Below, one piece after another: positions 48,363-61,857 of a stretch of DNA of 64,000 bases (position 1 is the first letter of the stretch; every line of letters starts with the position of its first letter). The notes under the pieces are model-generated. The model saw only the letters and a list, made by a program, of their open reading frames with translations, did not search any database and had not been told where the DNA came from. Both the position numbers and the translations under genes were made by a program. The stretch spans positions 21,715,235 to 21,779,234 of the forward strand of contig JANCRA010000005.1 in NCBI GenBank assembly GCA_024362935.1, in the 5' to 3' direction. The stretch is from Setophaga petechia. Its lineage: Eukaryota; Chordata; Aves; Passeriformes; Parulidae.

Positions 48363-51139
48363 AGCAGTGACATGGAAGGGATGGAGATTTAAAAACTATT
48401 TTCAATACATCCTCCACTCTATTTCTACAGAATTCCACATTATTTTAGCCCAGTTCAGCTTTTCCACAAGACCCTGGGGATGAGTCTGAGCTGTGGTTAG
48501 GTGGAGGGAGCCCTGGAGCAAAGCTGGTTTGGTGGCTCTGAACAGGTATGGCTGTGCAGGGCCATTCTCCACGGGACGTGCTGTCTTGTAGCAACTGCTG
48601 TGTGCTGTGCCGTCCATCTGTGATCATGTTCCACTCCTAATCTCTTTTTAGACCTTTTGACTTGAAATCTTAATGTCATTGTAGCTTTAAACTGTTCTTT
48701 GGGATTATGTTTAGAGAACAATGAATTCACAAGAGAGTTATTTTAAAAGTACAGGCTGGGCATAAACCTTACCTACTACGTAGTCATATCGTGGATACAG
48801 GAACTGTATCTAGCTTAAACCCAGGGAAGAAAGCCCCAGGATCAAAGCCAGACTTTGTAGACATATTTAATTATGTATTACTGGTAAAGCAATAAAAGCT
48901 TACAATATGGGCTCTATTCACAAAAAGGACATTGTTTTGTCATGTTCTTCTTGTAAATTCCTTATGCATGACTCAAAGTGTCATTTTACATGAGATTCAT
49001 AAAGACAAATGTCAGTTCTACATGGGTGTACCAATGTGTTACAGAGTTTAATCAAAAGCAAATGTGTATGCTGAAATCATATGTGTCATTAAGAGCATTT
49101 TTGCCCATAAATCGAAACTCCTATTATGGACAACAGACTGAGCTCCTATGCAATAAAGCTGCACTAGGCCTTCTGCATTTCCTGAGAAAGTTTACCAAAT
49201 CATTTCAAAATGCAGTTATGAAACCCAGTGTTCTATAAGGGAACTATTATCTCAGGGAAGTATTTCAGGAAGAGTCTACACATTTAGAATTTGTATTTCC
49301 ATTTCGGGTACTGTCAGAGAAAAAGGTCTTTAACAATGTATGACACTGGATACCATGGTAAGAGTTCAGGTTTAGTCTTTATAAAAAAAACTTAAAGTAG
49401 CTGGTGGGTCAGAAACTTGGGCTGAAAGAATTAGGAGGTATGTTATTGGGGAAAGAGTTAAGGGCCAATAAAACAAGGATAGGTAGATGTTGAAGTGTCA
49501 TGAAATGAAACACTGACAAAATGCTGAACAGTAATTTTCATAGCTATCAGAGGGAGGCATCAATGCATCACAACTGCATTGGAAAAAATACTAGAAAGTT
49601 TGCTTTTAAATGCTGCCTTATGGTAGTAGTAAATGCAAATAAACCAGAATCTTTTAAAGTATTAATTACAGAAACAATAATGGTCAAAGATGAACTTACA
49701 GGAAATAGAAGTGCTATAATAAGTCTTCATGTAGCACATATAATCTCCCACTTTATTATACTATATAACCATACATCACCTAATTTATGTTAGCAATTAA
49801 ATCAGAATTTACTGTTAAAGAAATGCAAGTAAGTAAATAATAATGAGATGAAGATTACCAGGAAAAAATCAGCACCTGAAAGACAAAAGGACACATGACT
49901 TGTCTAGATTTTTAATGCATAGTTAGAAAGTCTGAAAATATCATAGACGTCCAGGAAGCAAACTGATAGCATACATTCAGAAAGGAAAAGCAAACACATG
50001 TCACTGTGTTTTGTGAAACAGTTTTGCTATCCTGCACTCCTCACGTATTACTGAGGTGTGTTGACTCTGCAAATCCAACTGCCTATTGTGAAAGGGATAC
50101 CCAGGGAAAAACAACTGATTTCAAAAGGTTATTAATACTAATGAAAGATATTTGAATCTTGGAAAGCAAAAAACACTCCAATTCTTCTGATCTACATCTT
50201 GGCTGATTCCACTATGTGATTCTTGATTCTACTTGCTATTTGTCTTCATCTGTCTTTTGATTGTTTAGTGGAATTTAAAATTTAAATTCTCTTTCCCCCT
50301 CGCTTTGCCACACACAGACATGTTCTTACAGGGGGAAATATTTGCCCTGCAGTTGTACACCACAGGTTTTGTACTCCCTGAACATACCATAGCCATCCTT
50401 TCTCTGCCATTGCACCTCCCTCTTTCCCACCATGTGTATTTCCCCAGATTGAGAACTGTTAGGACAGAAAAATGTTTTAAATAGTGATAGTGATCATCTT
50501 CCATCTATACAGAGAAAGATTCAAGTCCAGAAAGCTTTTCTTCATTTATGGGGCTGAAGATATGACCTTGGTGAATAAAAGTAATTCCCTACTGCCGGTG
50601 AAGAGGTGATCCCTGCATTTACCCCTGAGAACTTTCTTGTAACAATCATTATACAGTTGCTACCAGCAGTGAGTTTCTCTCACTTGGATAACCCAGGTTT
50701 GGGGCTCCTGCTGACCAAAGCCAGACAGAAACCAGGATGTGGTGCTACTAAAGTGCAAGGCAGAAACCAGGGAGAGCTTGAGAAATTATCCCAGAAACCA
50801 GGCCAGCTGAGTGACACCCTCACATGGATCAGAGCATCGTGCAGGTCTGCAAAATGCATCCTCACTTGAAGCCCTTTACATTTGTAGGAGAGTTGTTCCC
50901 ACTCCAAGTATCCTCAAAGTGTCCATTCTGAGGGAAAGCTATCTCTTGTTTTCAGGTGTCACTGGCACCAGATCTAATTTGTTGCTGTATAGTGTAGGGA
51001 TGGATATCCTTGTATCTCCACAGGGAAGTGTTTTCCTTTTTGTTTAGAAAAAAATTGCATGCAAATCGTATTAGGGATTTTTTTCAGTCTTTTTCATTTC
51101 TTTCTTTCCTCTAACCCAAGTTAGAATCCAGTTCAGGTA

Positions 51140-51420
51140 TATGTAAATTATCCCACAGAAAACTAAATATAGCAACAACTGAGAGAGATTAGATGAGACT
51201 GTGTGATGTTTTTGTGAGCTGCAATTAGACAGCCAGCAGCTTCCCTTGTAAATACCAGACTTTAAAGGATAAAAGGCCAGTGAATGTTTCCTTCAATAAA
51301 GTGCCTTGGGAAAAAAACGCTCTTTGCTTGCCAAGTGGGCTCGAAAATAATTTCAGATGGCTCATTCCAAATTCATTGTATTTTTACCCATGTGCAAATG
51401 CAAATTTTTGAGAATCACTA
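51140..51420. promoter_or_regulatory. Enhancer-like block (candidate)
   Basis: An information-dense stretch without repeats, holding a homeodomain core CAATTAG, TTTAAAGGATAAAAGG, CAATAAAG (HOX13/CDX-like), a perfect octamer ATGCAAAT at 51398-51405 and several other AT-rich cores. Its look, and its place between LNPK and the expected EVX2, suggest a conserved HOXD-landscape enhancer. No alignment was possible, so this is inference. Confidence 0.35.
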
Positions 51421-53217
51421 ACAGGTTTGGTTTTTCCCCTGGGTTAGAATTGTAGAGTTATAGTATAGGAGGATTCTCCTTGGAGTGAAATTTCCTCCTT
51501 TAGCAAGGGACTCACCTAGGACTGTGCCTTGCTTACACTTGTTAAAGGTTTCTTTAGGTGCTTTGAGTTGTGCTTAACCCTTGGGTGAGTATTCTGCAAA
51601 GGAGGATGTGTAACTGGGATCCTATTGCTCTCACCAGGCTGCAGCTCAGCCCATCAGCAAGAAGTGTCACCTCTCTCATGGCTCACTTCTGCTCATAAAC
51701 ACCACGGGGCTCTCTGGAGGGGCTGGGTGCTTCAGCCACTTGCTACAGAGAAAATTTACAGGGAAAGGGCTCTCAAATGAGACATAAATAAAATTAGTAA
51801 GAAATAATGTTCAGTTCTAGGGAGAGAAATAAAATTAACAAATATTAATGTTCAATTGTAGTTTTGCCTTAGCTACATTTTCTTATGTTCTGGGTAGTTG
51901 ATGGAAGCAGATCATGCCATCAACAAATGAAACCTCCAAAAAGATTTCACAGATCTTGAACTTTACAAAACATTCCAACATTACAACAATGGTGAATATT
52001 TTCATAGCAGAATATACAACTTGTCTTCTTCTTTTACCCTGTTATGATTATTTGGTAGAAAAAGGTTTAAGATGTTTAGTAGAAGAAAGTACAGCCCCCT
52101 TGAGACTCAAAAGTTGTTTCTGGTTTTGCTGTGAAATCTCTGTTGTTGGCTAGACACCCAGGGCAGGTCACTGTCTTTCCATTTTTCAGATAATAATAAT
52201 ATAACTTATCTGTTTTCAACAATTACTGCAAGAATTTCTAATTTTCTAGAAATAGTTTTGTGTCACTGACTGAAGAATTGTATAATAGGAAGATAATAAG
52301 TTTTAAAAAACCCTACCATTTCTGCCTATTTCACTAAAATTATTGCATTTAGGGGATTTCAGAAGAGTGATACTGTAATTAGAATGCAAAAAATAATGCA
52401 TTTCATAACTTAAACTCTCCATAAGAGAAATGGAAAGAAGTAGAGACATCAAGTTTTTAGACAAGTAATTTGATAATATAATAAAAGAAAAAATACTCCT
52501 CAATTGCATTACATGCATGGAAAATTATTTGCATATGTGAGGAAAAGCTACTGGCTTAAAAAGCAAAAGGAAGAATGATTCTCATACTCACCTCACAGAA
52601 TTATTGAGTTCCTAATTTCCCTGTAATGTTTTGCATTCTTTAGAGACTCTGCTTAGATTTGACTTTCCTGTTCTACTTTTGTACTGTAGGTACATTATAT
52701 GAAGCACAATGTATTTTCCAAATGGTGAATACTCTGAATTAATCTCCTGAAAGAAGCAATAATAGCCCAAAATATGAAACTGTTCAAAACCTCACAAGTC
52801 AGCCCAGGCAGTCTTTTAGCAACACAACTGGTGCTTCCTTTTCCACCAGGAAAACTCATCTCAGGGAATCTCAGGCACCTGCTATTTCCATACTGAAACA
52901 TGCTGAACAGGAAAAGATCTCCAGGTGTTACTAATGGAAAAAAGAAGGAGACCTTAATGCATAAATTCTGAGAAAATTATTACTTTAATATTAAGGTAAA
53001 ATCAACCTAACAAGAAATAATCAAAATATCAGGTTATATCCTTTAGGTTTTTCAAGACCATGCCAAGGCAAAGTGTGGTGAGCTGTGGTCCTGCTTCAGC
53101 TGTCAGGAAAATTGGATTTGGCCTCTAGGAGTATCAGCTAAGGAAAAGGCCACCCTGTCTTTGGGAGAAGTGGGAGGACAGACACAGAAAGATCTTTCCA
53201 CAAAAAAAAAAATTATG
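51421..53217. other. Intergenic, no gene seen
   Basis: AT-rich noncoding sequence up to the solo LTR. Nothing recognised apart from the direct repeat at 51786-51857. Confidence 0.6.
51786..51857. repeat. 31-bp imperfect direct repeat, 41-bp period
   Basis: AAATAAAATTAGTAAGAAAT... at 51786-51816 recurs as AAATAAAATTAACAAATATT... at 51827-51857, both running into AATGTTCA. Confidence 0.85.
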
Positions 53218-53928
53218 AAGGCATGTTGGGGTGGATGAAACAAGAAAGCCTTATAAATATGATTGCCTTGCAAAAGATTTTGAGAATATAGAAACTATAA
53301 GCGAGATTGAAATGAAAGCAAGTTTTGAGATCCCTTAGTTACTGAACAACGGCAAAACAATGGTGTGGCCGGCTGAAGGTAATCCCCTCTTGATGAAACA
53401 ATACCCTCTGCTTGCAAACAGGTCCAAGGGTCAAAGCAAACCCTGCCAGCTTGGCAGAAGGGGTCCAAAGAGGAGTTTTTAGGGTTTAAAATGTAACACA
53501 GTATGGTAATGTAGTGATTCTTATAGGTTGTATGGAAATGCTATAAGATTTGTATATTGTACTAGATTGGTTAGTGAGAATCAAAATATTCAACACAAAA
53601 GATGATTTATTGTATTGTAATGGGAACTTCGACCACTTTTTCTTCTCTTCTCTTCTCCTCTCTTTCCTCTTTCCAGTGCATCTTCCGCTTCTTCTTACCT
53701 TACTTCCTACACTCTAAGTTCTCACCCCTTTTACTCTCGTACGTTCTACCCCTCTCTTCTCTCGGGCCTGCTCCGAGCTGCGGCTGGCAGCTCCCAGCAG
53801 GGCCCTGCTGGGATAACTGGGACCCACACCCTTTGTAATAAACCCCAAATTCCACGACCTGGCTGCAAAGATCTCTTGTCTCCATTCGTCCCTACCGTGC
53901 AGCCCCCGCACCCATTCCAACAAAGGCA
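53218..53928. repeat. Target-site duplication AAGGCA flanking solo LTR
   Basis: AAGGCA at 53218-53223 immediately before the LTR and again at 53923-53928 immediately after it. Six bases is typical of beta-type (ERVK/ERV2) integrases. Confidence 0.92.
53224..53922 (+). mobile_element. Solo LTR of an ERVK-like endogenous retrovirus
   Basis: 699 bp beginning TGTTGGGG and ending TTCCAACA, with perfect 6-bp terminal inverted repeats TGTTGG/CCAACA and an exact 6-bp host duplication. A polyadenylation hexamer AATAAA lies at 53837-53842, about 80 bp before the end, which sets plus orientation. A C/T-rich tract (53638-53760) and a GC-rich R/U5-like part precede it. No primer-binding site or internal coding region follows, so it formed by LTR-LTR recombination. 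Intact ends suggest a fairly recent insertion. Open frames inside it are LTR sequence. Confidence 0.9.
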
Positions 53929-54185
53929 CTTGCAGCAACTGTAAACCAGATTATTTTTCTTCATCTGCTAGCCTGGAGCTAAATGCATGTTTAACACTCC
54001 CCAATGAGGACAGAATGCTATTCCAATCCATGAAATACCTTTCATTAAATCATTTTTCAGTTACACCTGGCGTATCTGCATCTCAGGGCACAAAGAACCT
54101 TTTGTTGGAATGCAATGCATTTTTAACACCGCAGAGCACCTGCCCAATGCCCCCCAGGGCAGCTGCACTTTTTGGGAAGCATTCT
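53929..54185. other. Short spacer between LTR and CR1
   Basis: Nothing recognised. Confidence 0.5.
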
Positions 54186-54584
54186 CAGGGAGGTTGGGAG
54201 AGCTGGGGTTTTCAAGCCTGGAGGAGAGAAGGCTCGAGGAACACCTCATTATGTCCCTCCAGTACCTAAAGCAGACTTCATAAAACAGAGAGAGAGCAAC
54301 ATTTTACACAGGCAGGTAAGTGATCAGACAAGGAGGAATGGCTTTAAACTATAAAAAGGAAAGACTTCGATTAGACTTTAGGAAGAAATTCTGCCCTCAG
54401 AGGGTGGTGAGGCACAGGAACAGGTTGCCCAGAGAAGCTGGGGCTGCCCCATCCCTGGCAGTGTTCAAGGCCAAGTTGGTGGGGCCCTGATCAGCCTGGC
54501 CTAGTGGAAGGTCCCTGCTCAAGGCAAGGAGCTCAATGACCTTTAAGGTCCCTTCCAACCCAAACCATTGAGTGATTCTATGAT
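54186..54584 (+). mobile_element. CR1 LINE 3' end
   Basis: Carries in order the avian CR1 3' landmarks TTCAAGCCTGGAGGAGAG, GGCTTTAAACTATAAAAAGG, TTAGACTTTAGGAAGAAATT, GAACAGGTTGCCCAGAGAAG, CCATCCCTGGCAGTGTTCAA, CTTCCAACCCAAACCATTG and the terminal ATTCTATGAT. 5'-truncated, about 400 bp, moderately diverged. Confidence 0.93.
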
Positions 54585-57500
54585 CATGTCAGGTGCTGGA
54601 GACTTTGTGCTACCCTTCTCAGCAGCACTGCTGTCTTTGAAACCTGCTCTGACTGAACCAACCCCTCTGCTTGCCCCAGGAAGGGGCAAGTTGGACACTG
54701 CAGTGTCTGCAGGAGTGACCCAGCTGTGTGGCACCAGGGAGAAACACACTGGAGTTTTGCACCAATTGTAATTGCTTCCCTGCATAGCTCTGCTGAGCAT
54801 CATTGCTTTCTGTCCTTTCCTGTGCAGGTAATTCCATGAACTGTCAGCTGCAGTACTCAGTGTCACCCAAATAGTAAATGGGAGAAGTTCCTAATGCACA
54901 AAAGAGACCCAGAGTGATTATTAGTGTACAATAGCAGTGTGAGAACCTGTATGGAAGAAACTGTATACTGCTTTCCAACCTGCTTTAATATTGGTGTAAG
55001 AGTCAGGAGAAAAAAAATATTATTTAAGCTAAGTTTAATTGAAAGTTTGTATTAAAACTTTGTTTAACTAATAAAACTTCCCCTTCTGATTGTTAAAGCT
55101 ATATGAAAGATGACTGAGAAATATTTCCATGCTCTTGCATTGGCTTGTCACCTGCCAGTGTTACAGATGACTTTCCAGCAAGATGGTATTCAGCTGAGAA
55201 ACACGTACTAATGAAAAACATGTACTAGAATCCCACAACATTTGACAATTTGTACCACTGCCAAAAACTTCCCAATAATATTTAAATATTGGTTTAGCTG
55301 TCTTGATTTTGAAACTGTTTCTAACTTACTAGGAAAATGAATTAATTTTTCTATCTAGTTTGTCAAACAAGATGCAACTCAGTTATATTATTTAAAGTAA
55401 TTCCAAGGGAAACAATGAAAACTTCTGCAGAACACTTCACCCAACAGAGGAGCACAAAGCAAGATCTGAAAGCACAGACAAGGATATGTTTAAAGTGGGA
55501 TCAAACAGAGACAGTCTTGAGCTGGGTTTAAACTCATTAGGTTTGGATGTTGGCAGCACAGCCAGAGCAGCCAAGTGCTCAGCCTGGAGTCACATCAACT
55601 CCATCAACAGATGGTGTATTTACCCAGATTTTGGGTGGGTTGTGTAATTCACACCCAGCACTGAGCTATGGGAGCTACACCCCAAGTTTGTGTAAAGGTC
55701 ATTAGAGTGACTGCATGAGCTGCAGGCAGGGCAGAGCAGATACTGTTCCATGCCTTGGCTCTAAGGAGGTGAGGAGTTGTGGGAATGCTGTTTGTGTTCG
55801 CAGCCATGCTGTGTAACCCTAGTGAGTCACTCTGAATGTCCAGTGAGAGATACACTGGAACATGTTGACTCAGGGACAGTCATAATGAGACTGTAAAGGG
55901 CTATAATTATAGGATTTGCTAATGGGCCTGGGTTATTTTGTCCCTGACAGGTCTTTTTGTAGGTCAAGGGGTGATACTGCTGGCAAGTCAAGCATAGATC
56001 AAAATATTTTTACTATAATGAATAGCTAGGACTAGGGTATTATCTCAGTTGACTGCAATAGTCCCCTGCTTTTTAAGTGAATACTTGTTTCCTTGTTTCT
56101 TTACATGTAGAAGGACAGCTGTAATAGATTCAGGAGAAAAAAAAAAAAGACGAAAACCAGTTTTATTCATCTGGTTAGTGTGACCACTGAGGATGTTAAT
56201 GTTACAAGGGATACAAGAAAAAGAATGGGGTTGAAGACCAAATGCACTTGCCAATACCACAGGTACTTCATCTAACACATGCAGTGGGTCATACAACCCA
56301 TAAAACTTATCTGTAACATCTCAGAAATTGTGTTTGCCTGCAACATGCTTGATTTAGATCCCAAATGTGAGTCAGAGGTGAAGGCTGTTCAGCAACTCAG
56401 CAAACAGGGTGTTATGCACCATACTCTGCAGAAGGATCCCGTGTCAAATCCCACCTGCATTCTCTTGCTAATTTCATTCTTCTACAATATTATCTCTGCC
56501 TAGTTTTCAAATCAAGGTTTTCAGGTAACTGGTGAACATTTATCAAACTGAACTCAAGAATTTATCTTCTCATGCTTAAATAGATCATTATTTTCAACTT
56601 GTGATTAGAAACACTTTCTCTGATGAGTTCACTAATGAAACAGGAATTTTGCAGGAGCTCTTTCACTGCCTGAGTCTAGTACCTGCCTTGCAGACTGAAA
56701 ATTTCAAAAAGATATAACTTACAGGGGGTCTTTTAGAAAAGAGAAATGGCATTTCAAATCCTTGGGGAAACCTTCTCAAAATGTGCAATAACTTTTATGC
56801 AAGACCAGAATGACTACACAAATGTTATTATATTTGTCAGAGACAGAGGGGGAAATCTTGAAAAATTTTAGTACTCAAACTAGATCATTATCGATAACCA
56901 GTTTCAGGCATTTAGCACTCAGATGAAATACAAGAGCCATAACATGCAAAAGCTCCCTGCTGAGATATGCACAATCCTTTGCAAGAGAAAAAGAATGTTT
57001 TATTCTTCAGTAGTTTGACAACAGGCTAATAGCTTAGCAGAGCAAAAGAGTATTCATATACTGTACCTCCTATAGGACAGGAAGGATTTTTACTGAAAAA
57101 CTGCTAAAGCAATCCAAGACAATTTAGCAGGACATTGTCCAGAGGTCTGTCAGTAGAAAGCTACTAGGAGAATATACAGAAGATAGGAAGAAAGAGACAG
57201 ATGCAGAAATCAACTTTCTTTAAAAATTGGCTCCTAAGAAGTCATGATCTGACCACAAATGAACTGTGGAACTTGTATGTGTAATCGAGTATTCAAGCAG
57301 GACATCCATTATTCAAGAATTGACAAATGTAGCTGAAAAAATAAATCTGGTTTTTTCCATTTACAAATTCATTACAAAGACCTGTCTGTACAGCAATATA
57401 TTTTTTCTTTTCAAATCTAAATAACAGTTAGTAAAATAAAATGCAAACCGGAAATAAGTCAATGAAAACTAGCTAGAAGTTATCTTTACTTGAGTTGGAA

Positions 57501-60500
57501 ATAATGTTTCTTTACAAAGCAAGATACAGAAAGCACTTTAAGGGAATATGAGAAGGCACTGTGGCACGTTATAGCATATGGCACTCCACTCACCAAATTA
57601 AAAATCATCACTGTCCAGTTTTGTCATCTGAACTGTACCATCTAAGTTGTAACACACACTGACAAAAAAATCTTTTTGTTTAGAAACATGTCTCCCACGT
57701 GGTTTGGGGATGGATTGGACAGCAGCTGAGGCTCTGCAAAGGGAGGCACCACAGACCACAGTGCCATTGTCTGCACTCCTGAAGAACAGAGAGTTAAATA
57801 CTAGATAAAAACCCAAGGAAGAGACATTTGTATGACAAAGTGCTGATACCCTTGGAGCAAGATGTAGCAATACACACAGGCCAAGCAGAAACAGGAGATC
57901 AGCTAAATTATTTGTGATTGCAACAATCATAAATAGGATAGGAGAAATGGTGAAATACATATATCTGTCTTTCTGATGCAGCATAAAACTGACATCTTGC
58001 CCATTTCTTGACATTAAAGATTTTTCTGCTAAGTCTGTGTTGTTGTTGTTTTCAGAGAAAAAGGGTTATTTTTCATGGTGCAAAATGGTAAATTTCATGA
58101 AGTAACACTGCATTTCATAAACAGATATTTTAAGAGACGTTGTCAACCAAATAATGCTTTATAAGGCACTAGAAATGATTCACTGCATGTCTGAAAAACA
58201 ACTTTTGTTCACTTTTAGCTTACTCAAATGTTACTTCTCTCTTTGAAGTTGAGTGGCTGCAAATGTAGGTCAGGAATTCTTTGCCCTACTTTTTCCCTTC
58301 TCATTCACATTTCTGACTGGATTAGTCTCCTTCCCATGGTTTAGGACCCTGCCATGAGAAAGGGACTACAAAGATCAGCAGAGACGGGATGAACAATAAA
58401 AAATCAAACCCTTCCTCCTTAAAGAAAATCATATTATTTTCTCTTAAAGACACCAGATTCATTCAAACCAAACCATCTCCTCCACTGTCACCCATTCTTT
58501 TAGACTTATCTTGTACAAATTCCCAATATATCTGTATTTCCATACATATGTTTAGATAATGGGTCATAGGCAACTCAGTACAGTTGATTATAGGTCCACG
58601 GAGATTATTTGGGATAATGGAAAGGTCTAAGCTCTGATAATTAGCAGCAAGTGTGACAGTCTGCAACTGCTCTGAGGGAAGGGGATGAGAAAGACCTAAC
58701 GTGAAACAAAAGGAGGCAGAGGCAGGGGAAATAACAAGAGAGGGATCTGTGTCCTTTACGAGAGATTCACTTCTTGATCTGACAATTGAATGCTGGTGTT
58801 TGGATGTTTCCTCTCCCCGGTATTGAATCATAGAAGGCATGCCAGCCCCTGATGGCAGCATCTCTGCCACTCCCCTCTGCTTGCTACCTTAACAGCTCTG
58901 CCCAGCACTGGTGGACCGTGGTGGGGCATTTCCACAGAAAGGAGTGACCGTTTACTTATTCTGTTATCCAGGAAGCAGGGAGAAAGAGCTATCTCAAAAG
59001 GAAGTTATAATTGAAAAGTCGAACATTCAGAACTTGGGAACTTGCAGGTTTAGTGTGATTTATGCAGCCTTATCTCTCCTTGCTCTGCCAACTGTGATTG
59101 CACTATAATGGAAGTTAAAATCCTAATTTCTGTTGCTGAATGCATGGCTGAAATCATCCAGAGCAGCCGTGAGTTCCTCTGAAGTGACTTAAGTCTGCAT
59201 AGGAAAAGTGATCTTGGTAAAACGCCAGCCATTTGCAGGAGAATTTAAATTATGCTGGAAATGCTGTGCTGAAGGGAGGAATGGATCCTAGAAAAGATGA
59301 GTTCTGACTTGATTAATATAATTGAACCTCTGCCTTGCTATAGAGCTTCCATACAGTGCTAAGCACAACATTTAAATCCATCTGACTTGTATTAATTGCT
59401 TACAAAAAGTATTTTCCATGTTATGGTTCTCAAATCACATTCAAAATACTTTGCAAAGTAATGATCAAATAATACTGCTAACTACATTAAAACTATCAGG
59501 CCAGTGTCCTCCACACCACATAAAAAGCACATGCAGAGTCTCTGTGTGTCTGATCTTTGGGATCACAGTTATGAAACAGTGAATTCTCACTTTATAGATC
59601 CATTCCGAGTTAATTTGTTGATATTTGTGAGGTAGCAGCAATAGGAGTGAGAAGAACCATGAACAGCCTAGTCAGAAAATTTAAAAATCTCTATTTAATC
59701 CACAGTCAGAATCTTGCATGAGAAATAATGCTGAGAGCCCAACGTGGGTCAAATAAATGCACAGGCTTAATTACTGACCAATGAGTGAGCACCAGCTTCC
59801 TCTGTGCTGGGGTGAGACAGGCCCACAGTGATTGTAGTCAGTTTGTAATGCAAACTTCCATTTTGGTATTTCCTAATTTTCTGCATTTTCTTGTGACATT
59901 TTCCTTTCATTTGTAGTACACTACTCATTGCCTGCTCACTGCTTCAGTTTTGCTGATGTGGGGCTGAGAAGTTTTTTCAGTATTTTCTCAATACAGTAAA
60001 TATTATCAGAAACTTCTGTCAAATATTTAAAATCCTAGTGTTCTGAAGAGAACTACAGAATTGTTTTTAAAATTATCTAAAAATCTGAAGTACAAAGTAG
60101 TTAAAATCTTTGTCAGAAAATTAAGACGATTGCCTGAAGGGCTCTGCTCTGGATCTCTGATAGCAGAAATGAGTTCCAGACTGCTTCTCCACCTGTGTTA
60201 GTGCTTTGTATGGAAAAATAAACTGCTTGCAAAAATGTATAGGGAAGCAGGAAATCTGGAGCCCAAAATATGGCAACGTACACAGACCCTTGCTTTGTAA
60301 TTGTGTGCACTGTAGACCATCTGTCTCGTGGTTAAATGCACTCCCATTTAAATGAGCAACTACATTTAATGGACAAAATATTAAGATCACTGAGGGGTGA
60401 AGTTTTTTATTTGCAGTGTTCAAGTGCCAGAGTGGAACCACTTGTACATTCTCAACACTGTACACCTTTAAAATAACTAAGAAAAATTACTATTTACCTG

Positions 60501-60950
60501 CTGCATACCAAAAACTTGCTGCTTTTAAGTGAATCATTACAAACTGCAATTGAAAACCTGATGGTCTCATGGCCTCCATTCCAGAAGTATAAGTCAGGCT
60601 GCAGCTCAGCTACTGCTGTTGCAAACTCTTTAAATACATAGAAAGTGAAAAATACTGGGATGAATGGTTTAATGACTTTACTTGAAGTATTCATTGTCAT
60701 CTCAATCATCTTTTAAACAAGACAGGACTGGAGAGATCTTTCCTAAACACCTTAACTAATAAGTTGTCGGTGTTTAAACAATTACTGTACAAAAATGAAA
60801 ATTAGCTGATGTGATCAAGCCATATGGCTAATATAATTGATTTGTTCAGATTTTTAAAAATTATGAAAACAAAGCCAAAACAGCAACATAATGTAATTTA
60901 CAAATTTAACTAGAGGTGATATGGTCTATTTAGTTCGACAACAAATAACA
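54585..60950. other. Intergenic, right part of LNPK-EVX2 interval
   Basis: 6.4 kb with no recognised transposon. The longest open frames (138 aa at 57598-58014 and 135 aa at 58463-58870, both minus) resemble no family I know and have no splice or codon support. The 59.23-59.65 kb part is enhancer-like (see findings). Confidence 0.55.
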
Positions 60951-61857
60951 TCTTCCTGGTGTTTTAAATGAAGTCAAATGAGGGAGGGACGACGTTGGGT
61001 TCTAAATAGACCTGACCTGGAAAAACGAATTTCACAAGTTTCCGGCCAGCGAAGTCGCTGGCTGTTAAGCAGGGCAAGTGCTGATATCGGGGGCTGAGGA
61101 GAGAGCGGGGTTTGGAGTTGCAGCCTGGGTGCCCCGGGGCCGCGGCCGGGCTCGGTGCCAGTGCCCGCCCTGGCCGGGCCCCGCGGGTCCCCTCCGGTGC
61201 CGTCCCGGCTCTCCGAAAGCAGGCAGCTCCCCAACCGGACAAAGCTGTGGGCACGAAGAGGTACCCAAAAGGCTCGGGGTCGGGTTTCTGAGTGCTTTTC
61301 CAATACTCCTGAAACTTGGATTCGATCCGTAATTTTTAAGACTAGCTCACTGTCAAAGGGAACAGATATTTCCCCTTTTGATTGACTCGCACTCAGCAAA
61401 ACAGAGGGAAACCATAATAAATCTGCACTGGAAAATGTGTTTGTGTCTCTTTACTCTGAAGTTTTCCACAGCCTTTCTTAGTTACCTGGAGGATATGTTC
61501 TCTCCTTTGCCTGATTACTGCTATGTGAAGTCTTCTCGATACTGTCTGAGAAAGGAAATTTTGACTCCGGACTAGAAAAGGAATGGAAGTTTGGGAAAAG
61601 GAAAGTTTTGCTTTTCTGGCAAGTACAGTAGACTGCAAAAGCTGTGTGTGGAGGAGTCCTGCGGGCTGTTGTGTGCAGTGGGGAAGTTTTACCCCTCTCA
61701 GAAACACACCACAAACACCCTAGAAATGTCTTTGCTCTATAGCAAATACCCCGAAACGATTTTATGCTTAGAATTAGCTTGATTGTTTTCTCCTACAAAA
61801 CTACTCTGGTCCTGACGACCACCTCACGCTGGAGAATAACGCCACGAGAAGTTGAAT

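Larger units (their letters stand above)
46283..51120. other. Intergenic, no gene seen
   Basis: AT-rich with the short tandem duplications listed. CAGAAACCAGG occurs three times at 50726, 50761 and 50792 in a slightly GC-richer patch. No exon recognised. Confidence 0.6.

Noticed and set aside
53602..53964. Open frames on both strands near 53.6-54.0 kb
   Set aside because: They lie in the LTR, which does not encode protein here.
57598..58014. 138-aa minus-strand open frame with hydrophobic stretches
   Set aside because: No similarity I recognise; AT-rich DNA easily yields hydrophobic chance translations; no promoter or splice support.
58463..58870. 135-aa minus-strand open frame
   Set aside because: No recognised motif and no gene context.
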